A stretch of 64,000 nt of DNA, taken from Microbacterium sp. 2FI (GTDB lineage: Bacteria; Actinomycetota; Actinomycetes; Actinomycetales; Microbacteriaceae). Below, piece by piece: positions 18,280 to 27,756 of this stretch; the stretch's first letter is position 1, and every line of letters begins with the position of its first letter. The translations under genes and the position numbers were made by a program. Location: the NCBI RefSeq assembly GCF_005502885.1, contig NZ_SCMR01000003.1, forward strand, positions 245,493 to 309,492. Direction: 5' to 3'. The notes beneath the pieces were generated by a model. That model did not search any database, had not been told where the DNA came from, and saw only the letters and a list, made by a program, of their open reading frames with translations.

Positions 18280-18977
18280 CCGGCACGCAAGACGCCGCGA
18301 CCCCCGTACGGGTGCTGATCGCCGACGATCAGGAGCTCGTTCGAACAGGACTCCGGACGATCCTCGGCGCCCAGGAGGGCATCGAGGTGATCGGCGAAGC
18401 CGCCGACGGCGCGGAGGGCATCACCCTGGCACGGGCGCTGCGTCCCGATGTGTGTCTCTTCGACATCCGGATGCCGGGCGTAGACGGATTGCAGGCGACC
18501 CGCGAGCTCGCCGGCCCCGGTGTCGAGGATCCCATCCCGGTCGTCGTGATCACCACCTTCGACCTCGACGAGTACGTCTACGCTGCCCTTCGCGCGGGCG
18601 CGCGCGGGTTCCTGATGAAGAACGCCGGGCCCGTGCTGCTGCGTGAGGCGGTGCTGGCGGCGTCACGCGGCGATGCGCTGATCGACCCGAACGTGACGCT
18701 GCGGCTCATCGCCGCGTTCGCGGGCACCGCGAGCGGTCGGGACGCTGCGAAGCCTCCCTCCACGCCACTCACCCCTCGCGAGGAGGATGTGCTCGCCGGC
18801 ATCGCCCGCGGGCTCGGCAACAGTGAGATCGCGCGCGAACTGCACCTCTCGCTGAGCACGGTGAAGACACACCTCGCGAGCATCATGGCCAAGATCGGCG
18901 CGCGCAACCGCGTGGAGCTGGCGATCTGGGCGACCCAGACGGGCAGGGCGGCGACCCCGAACCGCACCGCGGGGTAG
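18276..18977 (+). CDS. NarL/LuxR-family response regulator
   Basis: The partner regulator of the preceding kinase (233 residues). The receiver domain has D63 as phospho-acceptor in L-F-D-I-R-M-P-G, with T/K switch residues (V-I-T-T-F and F-L-M-K-N). The C-terminal LuxR helix-turn-helix reads L-T-P-R-E-E-D-V-L followed by N-S-E-I-A-R-E-L-H-L-S-L-S-T-V-K-T-H. ATG 18276 overlaps the kinase stop. Likely targets include its own operon, through the CGGCCGAT palindromes. Confidence 0.95.
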   Translation: MTGTQDAATPVRVLIADDQELVRTGLRTILGAQEGIEVIGEAADGAEGITLARALRPDVCLFDIRMPGVDGLQATRELAGPGVEDPIPVVVITTFDLDEYVYAALRAGARGFLMKNAGPVLLREAVLAASRGDALIDPNVTLRLIAAFAGTASGRDAAKPPSTPLTPREEDVLAGIARGLGNSEIARELHLSLSTVKTHLASIMAKIGARNRVELAIWATQTGRAATPNRTAG

Positions 18978-19021
18978 TGCGCTCCAGCACACGGTAGCCT
19001 GGCACCGACCGAGGAGGGTCC

Positions 19022-19624
19022 ATGCGGTTCGAGCACCTCGGGGCGCAGCCCCGCATCCACCCCGATGCCGTCATCGCCGCGACGGCGGTGATCAGCGGCG
19101 ACGTCGAGATCGGCGCCGACTGCCAGATCCTGCACGGCGCCGTCATCACCGCCGAGGGCGGCGCGATCACGCTCGGCGAGAACGTCATCGTCATGGAGAA
19201 CGCGCTCATCCGCGCCACCGCGACCAATCCGGTGCACATCGGCGATCACGTGCTGGTCGGGCCGATGGCGAGCGTGTCAGGCGCGACGATCGGCGACGAG
19301 GTCTTCCTCGCGACCGGGACGCGTGTCTTCAACGGGGCGCGCATCGGCGAGCGCAGCGAGGTGCGCATCAACGCCGTCGTGCACCTGCGGACGACCCTTC
19401 CGCCCGAGACGACGGTGCCGATCGCGTGGGTGGCCGTGGGTGATCCGGTGCAGATCCTGCCGCCCGATCGGCACGAGGAGATCTGGGCGGCGCAGCGCGA
19501 ACTCGACTTCCCCGGCTACGTGTTCGGCCTCGATCGCGAGACTCCCGACCTCATGGTGCAGCTCACCGAGCGCTACGGTCGCAGCCTCGCTCGGCACGCC
19601 GACGATCGCCGCGTCGACGGCTGA
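19022..19624 (+). CDS. Left-handed beta-helix protein, gamma-carbonic-anhydrase-like/acyltransferase
   Basis: A 200-residue hexapeptide-repeat protein with many I-G-x-x-x-x repeats between about residues 10 and 140, and a C-terminal helical tail. Gamma carbonic anhydrases use three histidines to bind metal. H38, H72 and H76 are candidate ligands here, but I cannot confirm the geometry, so an acetyltransferase role remains possible. AGGAGGG precedes ATG 19022, and a TAGCCT -10 box lies about 20 nt further up. It converges on ppc with only a 6-nt gap. Confidence 0.82.
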   Translation: MRFEHLGAQPRIHPDAVIAATAVISGDVEIGADCQILHGAVITAEGGAITLGENVIVMENALIRATATNPVHIGDHVLVGPMASVSGATIGDEVFLATGTRVFNGARIGERSEVRINAVVHLRTTLPPETTVPIAWVAVGDPVQILPPDRHEEIWAAQRELDFPGYVFGLDRETPDLMVQLTERYGRSLARHADDRRVDG

Positions 19625-19630
19625 GCCGCA

Positions 19631-22306
19631 TCACCCGGTGTTCTGGAGTCCTGCCGCGACGCCGCTCACCGAGAGCAGCAAGAGCCGCTGCTGCTCCGGA
19701 TCGGCCGGCTCGCCGCGCTCGGCCGCCTCGCGCAACGACCGGAGGGCTCGCAGCTGCAGCAGCGACAGCGCGTCGACATAGGGGCTGCGCATCTTGACCG
19801 CCCGCTGCAGCACGGGCTTGTTGCCGAGGAGCTCGGTGCCTCCGGTCACCCGGATCACCCACGAGCGCGTGAGGGCCATCTCGTCAGTCACGAGCTGGGC
19901 GAGGTCGTCGCGGTCGCCGAGGTCGAGGTAGTGCCGCGCGATGCGGTCATCGGCCTTCGCGAGGCTCATCGCGACATTGTCGATCAGCGTGCGGAAGAGC
20001 GGCCACTCGACGTAGGCGCGCTGGAGCAGCTCTCCGTCGCCGACGGTCTCGAGCGCCGTGCCGAGCCCGAACCAGCCGGCGAGGTTGATGCGCGCCTGCG
20101 TCCACGCGAACACCCACGGAATGGCGCGGAGGTCTTCGAGCGATTCGACCGAGAGGCCGCGTCGCGCGGGGCGCGAGCCGAGGGCGAGGAGGCCGAGCTC
20201 TTCCATCGGGGTGACCTGGGCGAACCACGGTGCGAACCCCGGTGCCTTCACGAGCGAGAAGAAGCGCTCGCGGGATGCCGCGTCCATCGCGGCCGCCACG
20301 GGGGCGTACCGCTCGGCGGCCTCGCGGTTGCGCTTCTCGTTGGTCGGCGAGGAGGCCAGCAGGATCGCGGCGGCGACCTGGTCGATGTGCCGCATCGCGA
20401 TCGCCGGATCGCCGTAGCGGGCGAAGATCACCTCGCCCTGCTCGGTGAGCTTGAACCGGCCGTCGACCGAGTGCGGCGGCTGCGCGAGGATCGCCGAGTT
20501 GGCCGGTCCGCCGCCACGGCCGAGCGCGCCGCCGCGACCGTGGAAGAGCGTGAGCTCGATGCCCGACTCCTGCGCCCACGCCGCGATGGCGGCCTGGGCC
20601 TCGTACAGCGCGAGGTTCGCCGCGACCGGGCCGACGTCCTTCGACGAGTCGGAGTAGCCGAGCATGACCTCCAGGCGCCGGCCGGTGGCGTCCAGGCGCG
20701 CGGCGAACTCGGGGTGGTGCACGATCTCGGCGAGGATCCCGGGCGCAGCCTGCAGATCGGCGAACGTCTCGAACAGCGGGATGACATCGAGTGCGGGCGG
20801 CGTGGCGCCGGCGCCGACGGCGTGGCGGGCGAGGCGGTGGACGGCGGCGAGGTCCTCGGCCGACTGCGTGAACGAGACGATGTAGCGGCCCGCGGCCCGC
20901 GGCCCGTAGCGCTCCTGCAGGAACGCGATCGAGCGGAAGACGTCGAGCACCTCCTGCGCCTGCTCCGACGGGGCGCCGCCCGCGTCGAGTTCGGCCAGCA
21001 CCTTGGCGTGCACGGCGGAGTGCTGGCGAACCTCGAGCTCGGTCAGGTGGAACCCGTAGGTCTCCACCTGCCACAGCAGCTGCTGCAGGTGACCGTATGC
21101 CTGACGCGCGGCGCCCGCCTGCACGAGTGAGTCCTGCACCACGCGGAGATCGGCGAGGAGGTGCTCGGGGTCGCGGTAGGCGAGGTCGGCGTTTCGCGCC
21201 CGCGTCGCCTCGATCTTGCGCGCGAGCAGCAGCAGGATGCGGCGATGGGGCTCGTCGGGCGAGCGCTTGGCGATGTCGGCCGCGGCCTCCTCATCTGATG
21301 CCGCGAGTCGCTGCCACAGGGCCGTGAGCGCGGCGCTCGGCGGCGTCGTGGCGGCATCCAGCGTCAAGGTCCGTCCGATGCGGCTCGTCGTCCGCTCGAG
21401 GCCGAGGAGAACGTGCTCGCTCGCAATCTTCGCGGCCTTGCGGGTGACGGATGCCGTCACGAACGGGTTGCCGTCGCGATCGCCGCCGACCCACGAGCCG
21501 ACGCGCACGAACGGGCGGACGACGGGTGCTCGACTGCCGGCGGCCGGACCCTGCAGCGCGTCGTCGACGCGGCGGTACACGTGCGGGACGGCGGTGAAGA
21601 GCGTGTCGTCGAACACCGCCATGACCGCGCGAACCTCGTCGGTCGGCGAGGGCTTCTCGGGGCGCAGCGGCGCGGTGCGCCACAGCGTGTCGATCTCTTC
21701 GAGCATGCGGCGTTCCGCACGGCGCTCGTCGGCGCCGTTGCGCAGCGACGCGTCGTGCTCCTCGAGGAGCGACGCGAGACGACGGATGCTGGTCGACACC
21801 GCACGGCGTCGGGCCTCGGTCGGGTGGGCCGTGAACACCGGGTGGAAGCGCAGCGCCTGCAGGCGATCGAGCGCGGTGTCGTCGCCGACCTCGCTCGCGA
21901 GCCGCACGAACGCGGCCGCGACCGAGGTCGTGGCATCCTCACGATCGGGGCGTCCGTCGCGCTCGCGGAGGATCCGCACGCGCTGGTGCTCCTCGGCGAG
22001 ATTCACGAGGTGGAAGTATGCGGTGAACGCGCGGGCGACCTCGTCGGCGCGGTGCACCGTGAACGACTCGGCGATCGACGCCGCGCGTGCGAAGGCTTCG
22101 GGGGTCTCGTCGGTATAGGCCTGGATCGTCGCGATCCGCAGACGCTCGACGTCTTCGTACAGGCCGGCCGAGCCGCTCTCGCGGAGCACTCGGCCCAGGA
22201 GTGCTCCCAGCATGCGCACGTCGGCGCGCATTCGCTCGGGGATCTCCTGCTCGGCCTCGAAGCGGCCGACCAGGTCGATCGCTTCGGTCTGGGTGGGTTC
22301 GCGCAT
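19631..22306 (-). CDS. ppc: Phosphoenolpyruvate carboxylase
   Basis: An anaplerotic enzyme converting PEP and bicarbonate to oxaloacetate. The 891 residues match the bacterial family. Signatures include F-T-A-H-P-T-E-A (catalytic His region), G-G-D-R-D-G-N-P, G-Y-S-D-S-S-K-D and F-H-G-R-G-G-A-L-G-R-G-G-G. The C-terminus ends in Q-N-T-G, matching the conserved C-terminal tetrapeptide of PEPC. ATG 22306 lies 7 nt after TACCGT (22319-22314), a probable leaderless start; upstream in-frame codons would run into the nhaA promoter region. Confidence 0.97.
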   Translation of the reverse strand: MREPTQTEAIDLVGRFEAEQEIPERMRADVRMLGALLGRVLRESGSAGLYEDVERLRIATIQAYTDETPEAFARAASIAESFTVHRADEVARAFTAYFHLVNLAEEHQRVRILRERDGRPDREDATTSVAAAFVRLASEVGDDTALDRLQALRFHPVFTAHPTEARRRAVSTSIRRLASLLEEHDASLRNGADERRAERRMLEEIDTLWRTAPLRPEKPSPTDEVRAVMAVFDDTLFTAVPHVYRRVDDALQGPAAGSRAPVVRPFVRVGSWVGGDRDGNPFVTASVTRKAAKIASEHVLLGLERTTSRIGRTLTLDAATTPPSAALTALWQRLAASDEEAAADIAKRSPDEPHRRILLLLARKIEATRARNADLAYRDPEHLLADLRVVQDSLVQAGAARQAYGHLQQLLWQVETYGFHLTELEVRQHSAVHAKVLAELDAGGAPSEQAQEVLDVFRSIAFLQERYGPRAAGRYIVSFTQSAEDLAAVHRLARHAVGAGATPPALDVIPLFETFADLQAAPGILAEIVHHPEFAARLDATGRRLEVMLGYSDSSKDVGPVAANLALYEAQAAIAAWAQESGIELTLFHGRGGALGRGGGPANSAILAQPPHSVDGRFKLTEQGEVIFARYGDPAIAMRHIDQVAAAILLASSPTNEKRNREAAERYAPVAAAMDAASRERFFSLVKAPGFAPWFAQVTPMEELGLLALGSRPARRGLSVESLEDLRAIPWVFAWTQARINLAGWFGLGTALETVGDGELLQRAYVEWPLFRTLIDNVAMSLAKADDRIARHYLDLGDRDDLAQLVTDEMALTRSWVIRVTGGTELLGNKPVLQRAVKMRSPYVDALSLLQLRALRSLREAAERGEPADPEQQRLLLLSVSGVAAGLQNTG

Positions 22307-22372
22307 GCGTTCCACGGTAGCCGCCGGGTGTTTCGGTCGCGTGACGCGAGACGGCTTATGACGCCGGCTGGC

Positions 22373-22452
22373 TAGACTGGGCCCCGGAGTGCCGGGAAGT
22401 CTGGTCGGCGAGGCTCGGCCGACCCCGTGGCCGCCTCGACGGAAGGACTCGG
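22373..22452 (+). promoter_or_regulatory. nhaA promoter and leader with hairpin
   Basis: TAGACT at 22373-22378 is the probable -10 box. The roughly 68-nt leader holds a 7-bp hairpin (22403-22409 with 22418-22424, 8-nt loop), then a GGAAGG ribosome binding site before ATG 22453. A pH- or ion-responsive role is only a possibility. Confidence 0.4.
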
Positions 22453-23649
22453 ATGACCCTGCTGCGCTCTGCACGCTTCCCCGCGATCATGCTGCTCCTG
22501 GCGGCGGCCGCCGGCCTCATCGTCGCCAACTCGGCTGCCGGGCCCGCCGTCGACGATGTGATGCACGCGTACGTCGGCATCCCCGGGTTCTTCGAGCTCT
22601 CGGTCTCGCACTGGATCAAGGACGGCCTGCTCGCGGTCTTCTTCTTCGTCGTCGCGATCGAGCTGCAGTTCGAACTGACCAACGGTCAGCTCAACTCGGC
22701 GCGCAAGGCCCTGCAGCCGGCGATCGCCGCCGCCGGCGGCGTGATCGTGCCGATCGTCATCTACCTCGTCATCGCCGCCGGATCCGACGCGGTGGACGGC
22801 TGGCCCATCCCGACCGCGACCGACATCGCTTTCGCCCTCGGCGTGCTCGCCGTGTTCGGCAAGGGCCTCCCGTCGGCGCTGCGTGTCTTCCTCCTGGCGC
22901 TCGCGATCCTCGACGACATCGTCGGCATCGTCTTCATCGCCGTGCTGTTCACCGACGACGTCGACTTCATGATGCTGGGACTCGCCGCGGTCGCGATCGT
23001 GGCGTTCGGCATCCTGAGCCGTCAGCTCGACACCCGCGGGCGCGTGCCGATCTCGATCGCACTCGTCGTGCTGGGCATCGTGGCGTGGGCCCTCGTCTAC
23101 CAATCAGGCGTCCACGCGACGATCGCCGGCGTCGTGCTCGGCCTCGCGATGTCGCAGCAGCCGGCTCTGCACACCCGGCACGTGCTCGAGCCGTGGGTGA
23201 ACGGCCTCGTGCTGCCGCTGTTCGCGTTCTCTGCGGCGCTGGTCGTGATCCCCGCCGTCTCGCCCTCCGAACTGTCGCCGGCATTCTGGGGAGTGCTGGT
23301 GGCCCTCCCGGTCGGCAAGATCGTGGGCATCTCGCTCTTCGGCTGGCTGTCGCTGCGGATCGGGCATCGCGAGGGCGGCGCCCCGGCTCTCACGTTCACC
23401 GATCTCATCGCCGCCGGATCCCTCGGCGGCATCGGCTTCACGGTGTCGCTGCTCCTGTCGGAGCTCGCGTTCGCCGATGCCCCGGGCATCCGTGATCAGG
23501 CGACCCTCGGCGTGCTCGCGGGATCGATCATCTCGCTCTTCGCCGCCGGGATCCTGGTCTCGTGGCGGGCGGCGCACTACCGCCGGCTCGCCGCGGCAGA
23601 GCCGGCAGCGGCGCCCACTCACGGACCCGAGGCGGTGACCGAGGCGTGA
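22453..23649 (+). CDS. nhaA: Na+/H+ antiporter NhaA
   Basis: A membrane antiporter that exports Na+ (or Li+) in exchange for protons. The 398 residues form about twelve helices. The family's ion-site region is clear: P-T-A-T-D-I-A-F-A-L-G-V-L and L-A-I-L-D-D-I-V-G-I carry the conserved aspartates, and G-G-I-G-F-T-V-S-L-L lies near the end. The TGA overlaps the GTG of mazG by GTGA, so the next gene is translationally coupled although it is functionally unrelated. Confidence 0.96.
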   Translation: MTLLRSARFPAIMLLLAAAAGLIVANSAAGPAVDDVMHAYVGIPGFFELSVSHWIKDGLLAVFFFVVAIELQFELTNGQLNSARKALQPAIAAAGGVIVPIVIYLVIAAGSDAVDGWPIPTATDIAFALGVLAVFGKGLPSALRVFLLALAILDDIVGIVFIAVLFTDDVDFMMLGLAAVAIVAFGILSRQLDTRGRVPISIALVVLGIVAWALVYQSGVHATIAGVVLGLAMSQQPALHTRHVLEPWVNGLVLPLFAFSAALVVIPAVSPSELSPAFWGVLVALPVGKIVGISLFGWLSLRIGHREGGAPALTFTDLIAAGSLGGIGFTVSLLLSELAFADAPGIRDQATLGVLAGSIISLFAAGILVSWRAAHYRRLAAAEPAAAPTHGPEAVTEA

Positions 23650-24299
23650 GCGAGCCCGACGCCCTCCGTGAGGCCGCCGAGACGATGCGGGCCGTCCGCG
23701 ACCGGTGCGTGTGGACCCAGCAGATCGATCACCGCGCCCTGGTGCCCTACCTCATCGAGGAGAGTGCCGAACTCATCGATGCCGTCGAGGAGGGCTCCCG
23801 CGACGAGCTGCGCGAAGAGCTCGGCGATCTGCTGTGGCAGGTGCTCTTCCACGCCGAGATCGCCGCGCGCGACCCGGTCGCTCCGTTCGACATCGACGAC
23901 GTGGCGCGGGGGCTGACCGACAAGATGGTGCGGCGGCATCCCCATGTCTTCGCCGATGCCGTCGCGACGACTCCCGACGAGGTGCTCGTCCACTGGAATG
24001 CCGCGAAGGCGGCCGAGAAGAGTGCGCGCACGAGCGTGCTCGACGGTGTGAGCGAGCGGATGCCGAGCCTCGCGCTCGCGCAGAAGCTCGTCGGCAAGGC
24101 CGCCCAGGTCGGCGTGACCGCGGCGCCCCTGGAGCCGGAGCCTGCCACGGAGGCGGAGCTCGGCGATGCCCTGCTCGCGTTGGTCAAAGCCGCGCGAGAG
24201 AACGGATGGGATGCCGAGCGCGCCCTCCGCGAGCGCCTTCGAACTCTTACCGCCGACGTTCGGGATGCCGAAGCGAGGCGCGCAGACCTGGGAGGATAG
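23646..24299 (+). CDS. mazG: MazG-family nucleoside triphosphate pyrophosphohydrolase
   Basis: It hydrolyses NTPs to NMP and PPi and is a housekeeping/stress nucleotide pool enzyme. The 217 residues carry the metal-binding E-E-x-x-E motif in Y-L-I-E-E-S-A-E-L-I-D-A-V and the partner E-E-L-G-D-L-L-W-Q-V-L-F-H. The H-P-H-V-F motif follows. The usual N-terminal C-P-W-D is altered to R-C-V-W-T-Q-Q, seen in some actinobacterial members. The single MazG domain is followed by a partial second repeat. The start GTG overlaps the nhaA stop, and the stop lies 4 nt before hisS. Confidence 0.93.
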   Translation: MSEPDALREAAETMRAVRDRCVWTQQIDHRALVPYLIEESAELIDAVEEGSRDELREELGDLLWQVLFHAEIAARDPVAPFDIDDVARGLTDKMVRRHPHVFADAVATTPDEVLVHWNAAKAAEKSARTSVLDGVSERMPSLALAQKLVGKAAQVGVTAAPLEPEPATEAELGDALLALVKAARENGWDAERALRERLRTLTADVRDAEARRADLGG

Positions 24300-24303
24300 G
24301 TCC

Positions 24304-25587
24304 GTGGCTTCCGTCAATCCGCCGCGCGGCATGCGCGACTTCCTCCCCGCTGAAAAGTCCCGCCGCGAGCGCGTGCTCGCCGTGATCCGCGAGCGCTACC
24401 GCGTGCACGGGTTCGACGAGATCGAGACCCCGGTCATGGAGGAGCACGGGCGGCTCCACGCCGGCATCGGCGGCGACAACGAGAAGCTCGCCTACAACGT
24501 GCTCAAGCGGGGCCTCGACGCGGACGCGATCCGGGCGGCCGCCGACGACCCCGCAGCGCTCACCGACCTGGGGCTGCGCTACGACCTCACCGTGCCGCTC
24601 GCGCGCTTCTACGCGACCAACCGCGGTCAGCTGCCGACCGTCTTCCGCTCGATCCAGGTGGCGCCGGTGTGGCGAGCGGAACGGCCCCAGAAGGGGCGCT
24701 ACCGCCAGTTCGTGCAGTGCGACATCGACATCATGGGCGATGCGTCCTCGCGGGCCGAGTCAGAGCTCATCACGGCGACCCTCGACACGCTCGACGCACT
24801 GCGCCTCGACGGCGCGACGGTGCGGATCAACGACCGTCGCGTGCTCGACTGGATGCTCGACAGCTTCGGCTTCACCGCCGCAGAGCGTCCGGGCGTGCTG
24901 ATCACGATCGACAAGCTCGACAAGATCGGACCGGCGGGGGTTGCGGCAGAGCTCCGCGATCGAGGCGCTTCGGCGTCGGCGGCGGATGCGTTCGAGGCGT
25001 TCCTCGTCCGCCCGATGACGCTCGAGTACAACCCGTACGGTGAGAGGCAGATCCGCAAGCTCCTGCCGCAAGGCGCGCCGGACGAGGTCGTCGCGCACCT
25101 CGTCGGCATCGGCGAGGCGGTCGCCGCAGCCCGCGGTGCCCAGGAGACTCCTCTCGTCTTCGATCCGTTCCTCGTGCGTGGCATGGGCTACTACACGGGC
25201 ACGATCTTCGAGCTCGCCCACCCGTCGGTGGACTATTCGCTCGGCGGCGGCGGGCGGTACGACGGCATGATCGGCGGCTTCCTCGGCCAGGAGATTCCGG
25301 CGGTCGGCTTCTCGATCGGCTTCGAGCGGATCGTCGATCTCGTGCCCGCGCTCGATGATGTCGCCCCTGAGGCCGTCGTGCTCGTCCACGATCGCGACGT
25401 GCCCGACGCCGAACTGCTCGCGCACAAGGCAGCCGTCACGGCCCGCGGTGTCCGCGTGCGGCTCGAGCACCGCACGAAGAACCTCAAGGCGCTGCTCGAG
25501 CGTGCTGCCGCCGACGGCTACACGACATTCGCGACCGTGTCGGCGGGCGCGCCAGCGGGCTCGCTCGAGTTCAAGCCGCTCGCGTGA
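24304..25587 (+). CDS. hisS: Histidyl-tRNA synthetase
   Basis: A class II aminoacyl-tRNA synthetase charging tRNA-His (427 residues). Motif 1 region is P-P-R-G-M-R-D-F-L-P. Motif 2 reads F-R-S-I-Q-V-A-P-V-W-R-A-E-R-P followed by G-R-Y-R-Q-F-V-Q-C-D. The histidine-specific G-M-G-Y-Y-T-G-T-I-F-E and G-G-G-G-R-Y-D-G-M-I are present, with an anticodon-binding domain at the C-terminus. GTG 24304 follows a GGAGG site located within the end of mazG. The last 17 bases overlap the convergent permease gene. Confidence 0.95.
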   Translation: MASVNPPRGMRDFLPAEKSRRERVLAVIRERYRVHGFDEIETPVMEEHGRLHAGIGGDNEKLAYNVLKRGLDADAIRAAADDPAALTDLGLRYDLTVPLARFYATNRGQLPTVFRSIQVAPVWRAERPQKGRYRQFVQCDIDIMGDASSRAESELITATLDTLDALRLDGATVRINDRRVLDWMLDSFGFTAAERPGVLITIDKLDKIGPAGVAAELRDRGASASAADAFEAFLVRPMTLEYNPYGERQIRKLLPQGAPDEVVAHLVGIGEAVAAARGAQETPLVFDPFLVRGMGYYTGTIFELAHPSVDYSLGGGGRYDGMIGGFLGQEIPAVGFSIGFERIVDLVPALDDVAPEAVVLVHDRDVPDAELLAHKAAVTARGVRVRLEHRTKNLKALLERAAADGYTTFATVSAGAPAGSLEFKPLA

Positions 25588-26824
25588 GCCGCAGCCGGAG
25601 CGCCCGGTAGAGGATCCCCGCGGCGACCACGACGACTCCGGCGACCACCGACTGCCACGGGAGCGTGACGGCGAGGACGACGCACCCGGCGCCGCCGATC
25701 AGCTGCAGAGCGCGAGGAAAGCGCCGCGCTTCGCCGCGCTGCCGGTACGCCGCGACGTTGGCGACGAGGTAGTACAGCAGCACGCCGAACGACGAGAAGC
25801 CGATCGCTCCGCGCAGGTCGACGACGGCGATGAGGCCGATGACGATCGCGGCGAGGACGACCTCGGCGCGATGCGGCACGTGCCATCGCGGGTGGACGGC
25901 GGCGAGGAAGCGCGGCAGGTCGCCCTCGCGCGCCATCGCGAAGGTCGTCCGGCCGATGCCGGCGATGAGGGCGAGAAGAGCGCCGAGGGATGCCGCGGCC
26001 GCCCCGATCCGCACGACGGGCTCCGCCCATGCCCATCCGGATGCCGCCACGGCTGCGGCGACCGGCTCGGACGACGCGGCGGTCGCGTCGGGCCCGAGGG
26101 TCGAGAGGACCGAGACGGCGACGACCGCGTAGACGACGAGGGCTCCCGCGAATGCGAGCACGATGGCGCGGGGGATCGTGCGGCCGGGGTCGCGCACCTC
26201 CTCGCCCATCGTCGCGATGCGCGCGTAGCCGGCGAACGCGAAGAACAGCAGGCCCGCCGACTGCAGGATGCCGTACCAGCCGTGCTCGAGGACGCCGTCT
26301 GCGCTCAGCCAGCCGGTGACGTCGGGCGCGGAGGTGGTCGCGGCGGCCGCGATCGCGAGCGTGAGCAGCACGGCGACCACGATCACGCGGGTGAGCAGCG
26401 CCGTACGCGTCACGCCGAACCAGTTCACGGTCGCGAGGGCCGCGACCGCGAGCATCGCCACCGGCTTCTCCCACCCGACCGGGGCCGCGTACGCGGCGAA
26501 GGTCATGGCCATCGCGGCACAGCTCGCCGTCTTGCCGATGACGAACGCCCACCCCGCGGCGAATCCCCACCACGGCCCGAGCTCGACCCGGCCGTACGCG
26601 TACGTGCCGCCCGAGGTCGGGTGCACCGCCGCGAGCTGAGCCGACGAGGTCGCGTTGCCGAACGCGACGACGGCGGCGAGTGCCAGGCCGATCAGCAGGC
26701 CGCTGCCGGCGGCTGCGGCAGCCGGGGCGATCGCCGAGAAGACGCCCGCGCCGATCATCGAGCCGAGGCCGATGAACACCGCGTCGGTGAGCCCGAGCCG
26801 GCGCTGGAGAGAGGGTGTCGCCAC
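25571..26824 (-). CDS. APC-superfamily amino acid permease
   Basis: A twelve-helix transporter of the amino acid-polyamine-organocation superfamily (417 residues). The N-terminal G-L-G-S-M-I-G-A-G-V-F motif in helix 1 is diagnostic for substrate binding. A-T-S-S-A-Q-L-A and G-G-T-Y-A-Y-G-R follow in helix 2. The substrate cannot be assigned. GTG 26824 is 6 nt from TAGGGT (26836-26831), so it is likely leaderless. Its 3' end overlaps hisS by 17 bp on the opposite strand. Confidence 0.9.
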   Translation of the reverse strand: MATPSLQRRLGLTDAVFIGLGSMIGAGVFSAIAPAAAAAGSGLLIGLALAAVVAFGNATSSAQLAAVHPTSGGTYAYGRVELGPWWGFAAGWAFVIGKTASCAAMAMTFAAYAAPVGWEKPVAMLAVAALATVNWFGVTRTALLTRVIVVAVLLTLAIAAAATTSAPDVTGWLSADGVLEHGWYGILQSAGLLFFAFAGYARIATMGEEVRDPGRTIPRAIVLAFAGALVVYAVVAVSVLSTLGPDATAASSEPVAAAVAASGWAWAEPVVRIGAAAASLGALLALIAGIGRTTFAMAREGDLPRFLAAVHPRWHVPHRAEVVLAAIVIGLIAVVDLRGAIGFSSFGVLLYYLVANVAAYRQRGEARRFPRALQLIGGAGCVVLAVTLPWQSVVAGVVVVAAGILYRALRLRLTRAA

Positions 26825-26928
26825 GCCGGAACCCTAGCGCGCCGAGGAACTCGGGCGGATCACGGTGCGACAGCTGCGGGTCATCGGATGGTTGCGCCGC
26901 GTTCATCCGCGCGGAGTCGAATCGGAGC

Positions 26929-27756
26929 ATGAGCCGCTCACGGGTCGATGGACGCTCGGCCGCGCTCGCGGCGACGGGGACCGTTCTCGGGATCGGTGCA
27001 GTCACGCTCGCGGCGCGCGGGATGCTGCGGCGGCAGGCGGCGATCGCGCGCCGCCGCATCGGCAAGCCGTTGGGGGAGCGCGCGCCGGAGGCTGACCGGG
27101 TGTGGGCGCGGGCGCACGAGGGCGAGCCGATCGAGCTGCTCATGATCGGCGACTCGATCGCGGCCGGACTCGGCGCCGACCGGCGCAAGGACACTCCGGG
27201 CGCGCGCGTGGCGAAGGGTCTGGCGCGGGCGAGCAGGCGCCCGGTCCGCCTGCGCACAGCGGCCGTGGTCGGTGCGGAGTCGTCCATGCTGGCGGCCCAG
27301 CTCGACGCGCTTCCGGAGGATTATCGTCCCGACCTCGCGATCATCGTGGTCGGCGGCAACGACATAACCCACCGTGTGCCCGTGCCGACGTCGGTCCGCC
27401 ACCTCGACGAGGCGGTCGTTCGGCTGCGTGCACGCGGCGCGGCTGTCGTGGTCGGCACGTGTCCCGATCTCGGAGCTCTCCGCCCGGTGCCGCAGCCGCT
27501 GCGCTCGCTCGGCTCGCGGCTGTCGCGTCAGCTCGCCGCGGCGCAGGCCGAGGCCGCCGAGCGGGCCGGCGCACGCGCGGTGTCGCTGCACCGCGCCGTC
27601 GGTCCGTTCTTCATCTCGCAGCCCGACGAGATGTTCAGCCTCGACCGATTCCACCCGAGTGCCCTCGGCTACCGGCGAACCGCCGAAGCCCTGCTGCCCG
27701 CGGTCATCGCGGCGCTCACGGCGTCGGTGACGTCGGCGTCGCCGACGCCGCGGTGA
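26929..27756 (+). CDS. SGNH/GDSL-type hydrolase
   Basis: A secreted or membrane-anchored esterase-like protein (275 residues). A hydrophobic N-terminal segment at about residues 10-28 looks like a signal anchor. The four SGNH blocks are visible: M-I-G-D-S-I-A-A-G-L (nucleophile Ser), a glycine in block II, V-G-G-N-D-I-T (oxyanion Asn) and D-R-F-H-P-S-A-L-G-Y (catalytic Asp/His). The substrate is unknown; lipid or cell-wall esters are common. ATG 26929 has a weak GGAG. The last 41 bp overlap the convergent DUF4442 gene. Confidence 0.9.
   Translation: MSRSRVDGRSAALAATGTVLGIGAVTLAARGMLRRQAAIARRRIGKPLGERAPEADRVWARAHEGEPIELLMIGDSIAAGLGADRRKDTPGARVAKGLARASRRPVRLRTAAVVGAESSMLAAQLDALPEDYRPDLAIIVVGGNDITHRVPVPTSVRHLDEAVVRLRARGAAVVVGTCPDLGALRPVPQPLRSLGSRLSRQLAAAQAEAAERAGARAVSLHRAVGPFFISQPDEMFSLDRFHPSALGYRRTAEALLPAVIAALTASVTSASPTPR

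Noticed and set aside
19022..19624. Naming the hexapeptide-repeat protein firmly as a carbonic anhydrase
   Set aside because: The three histidine ligands cannot be placed with certainty; an acyltransferase is equally possible.
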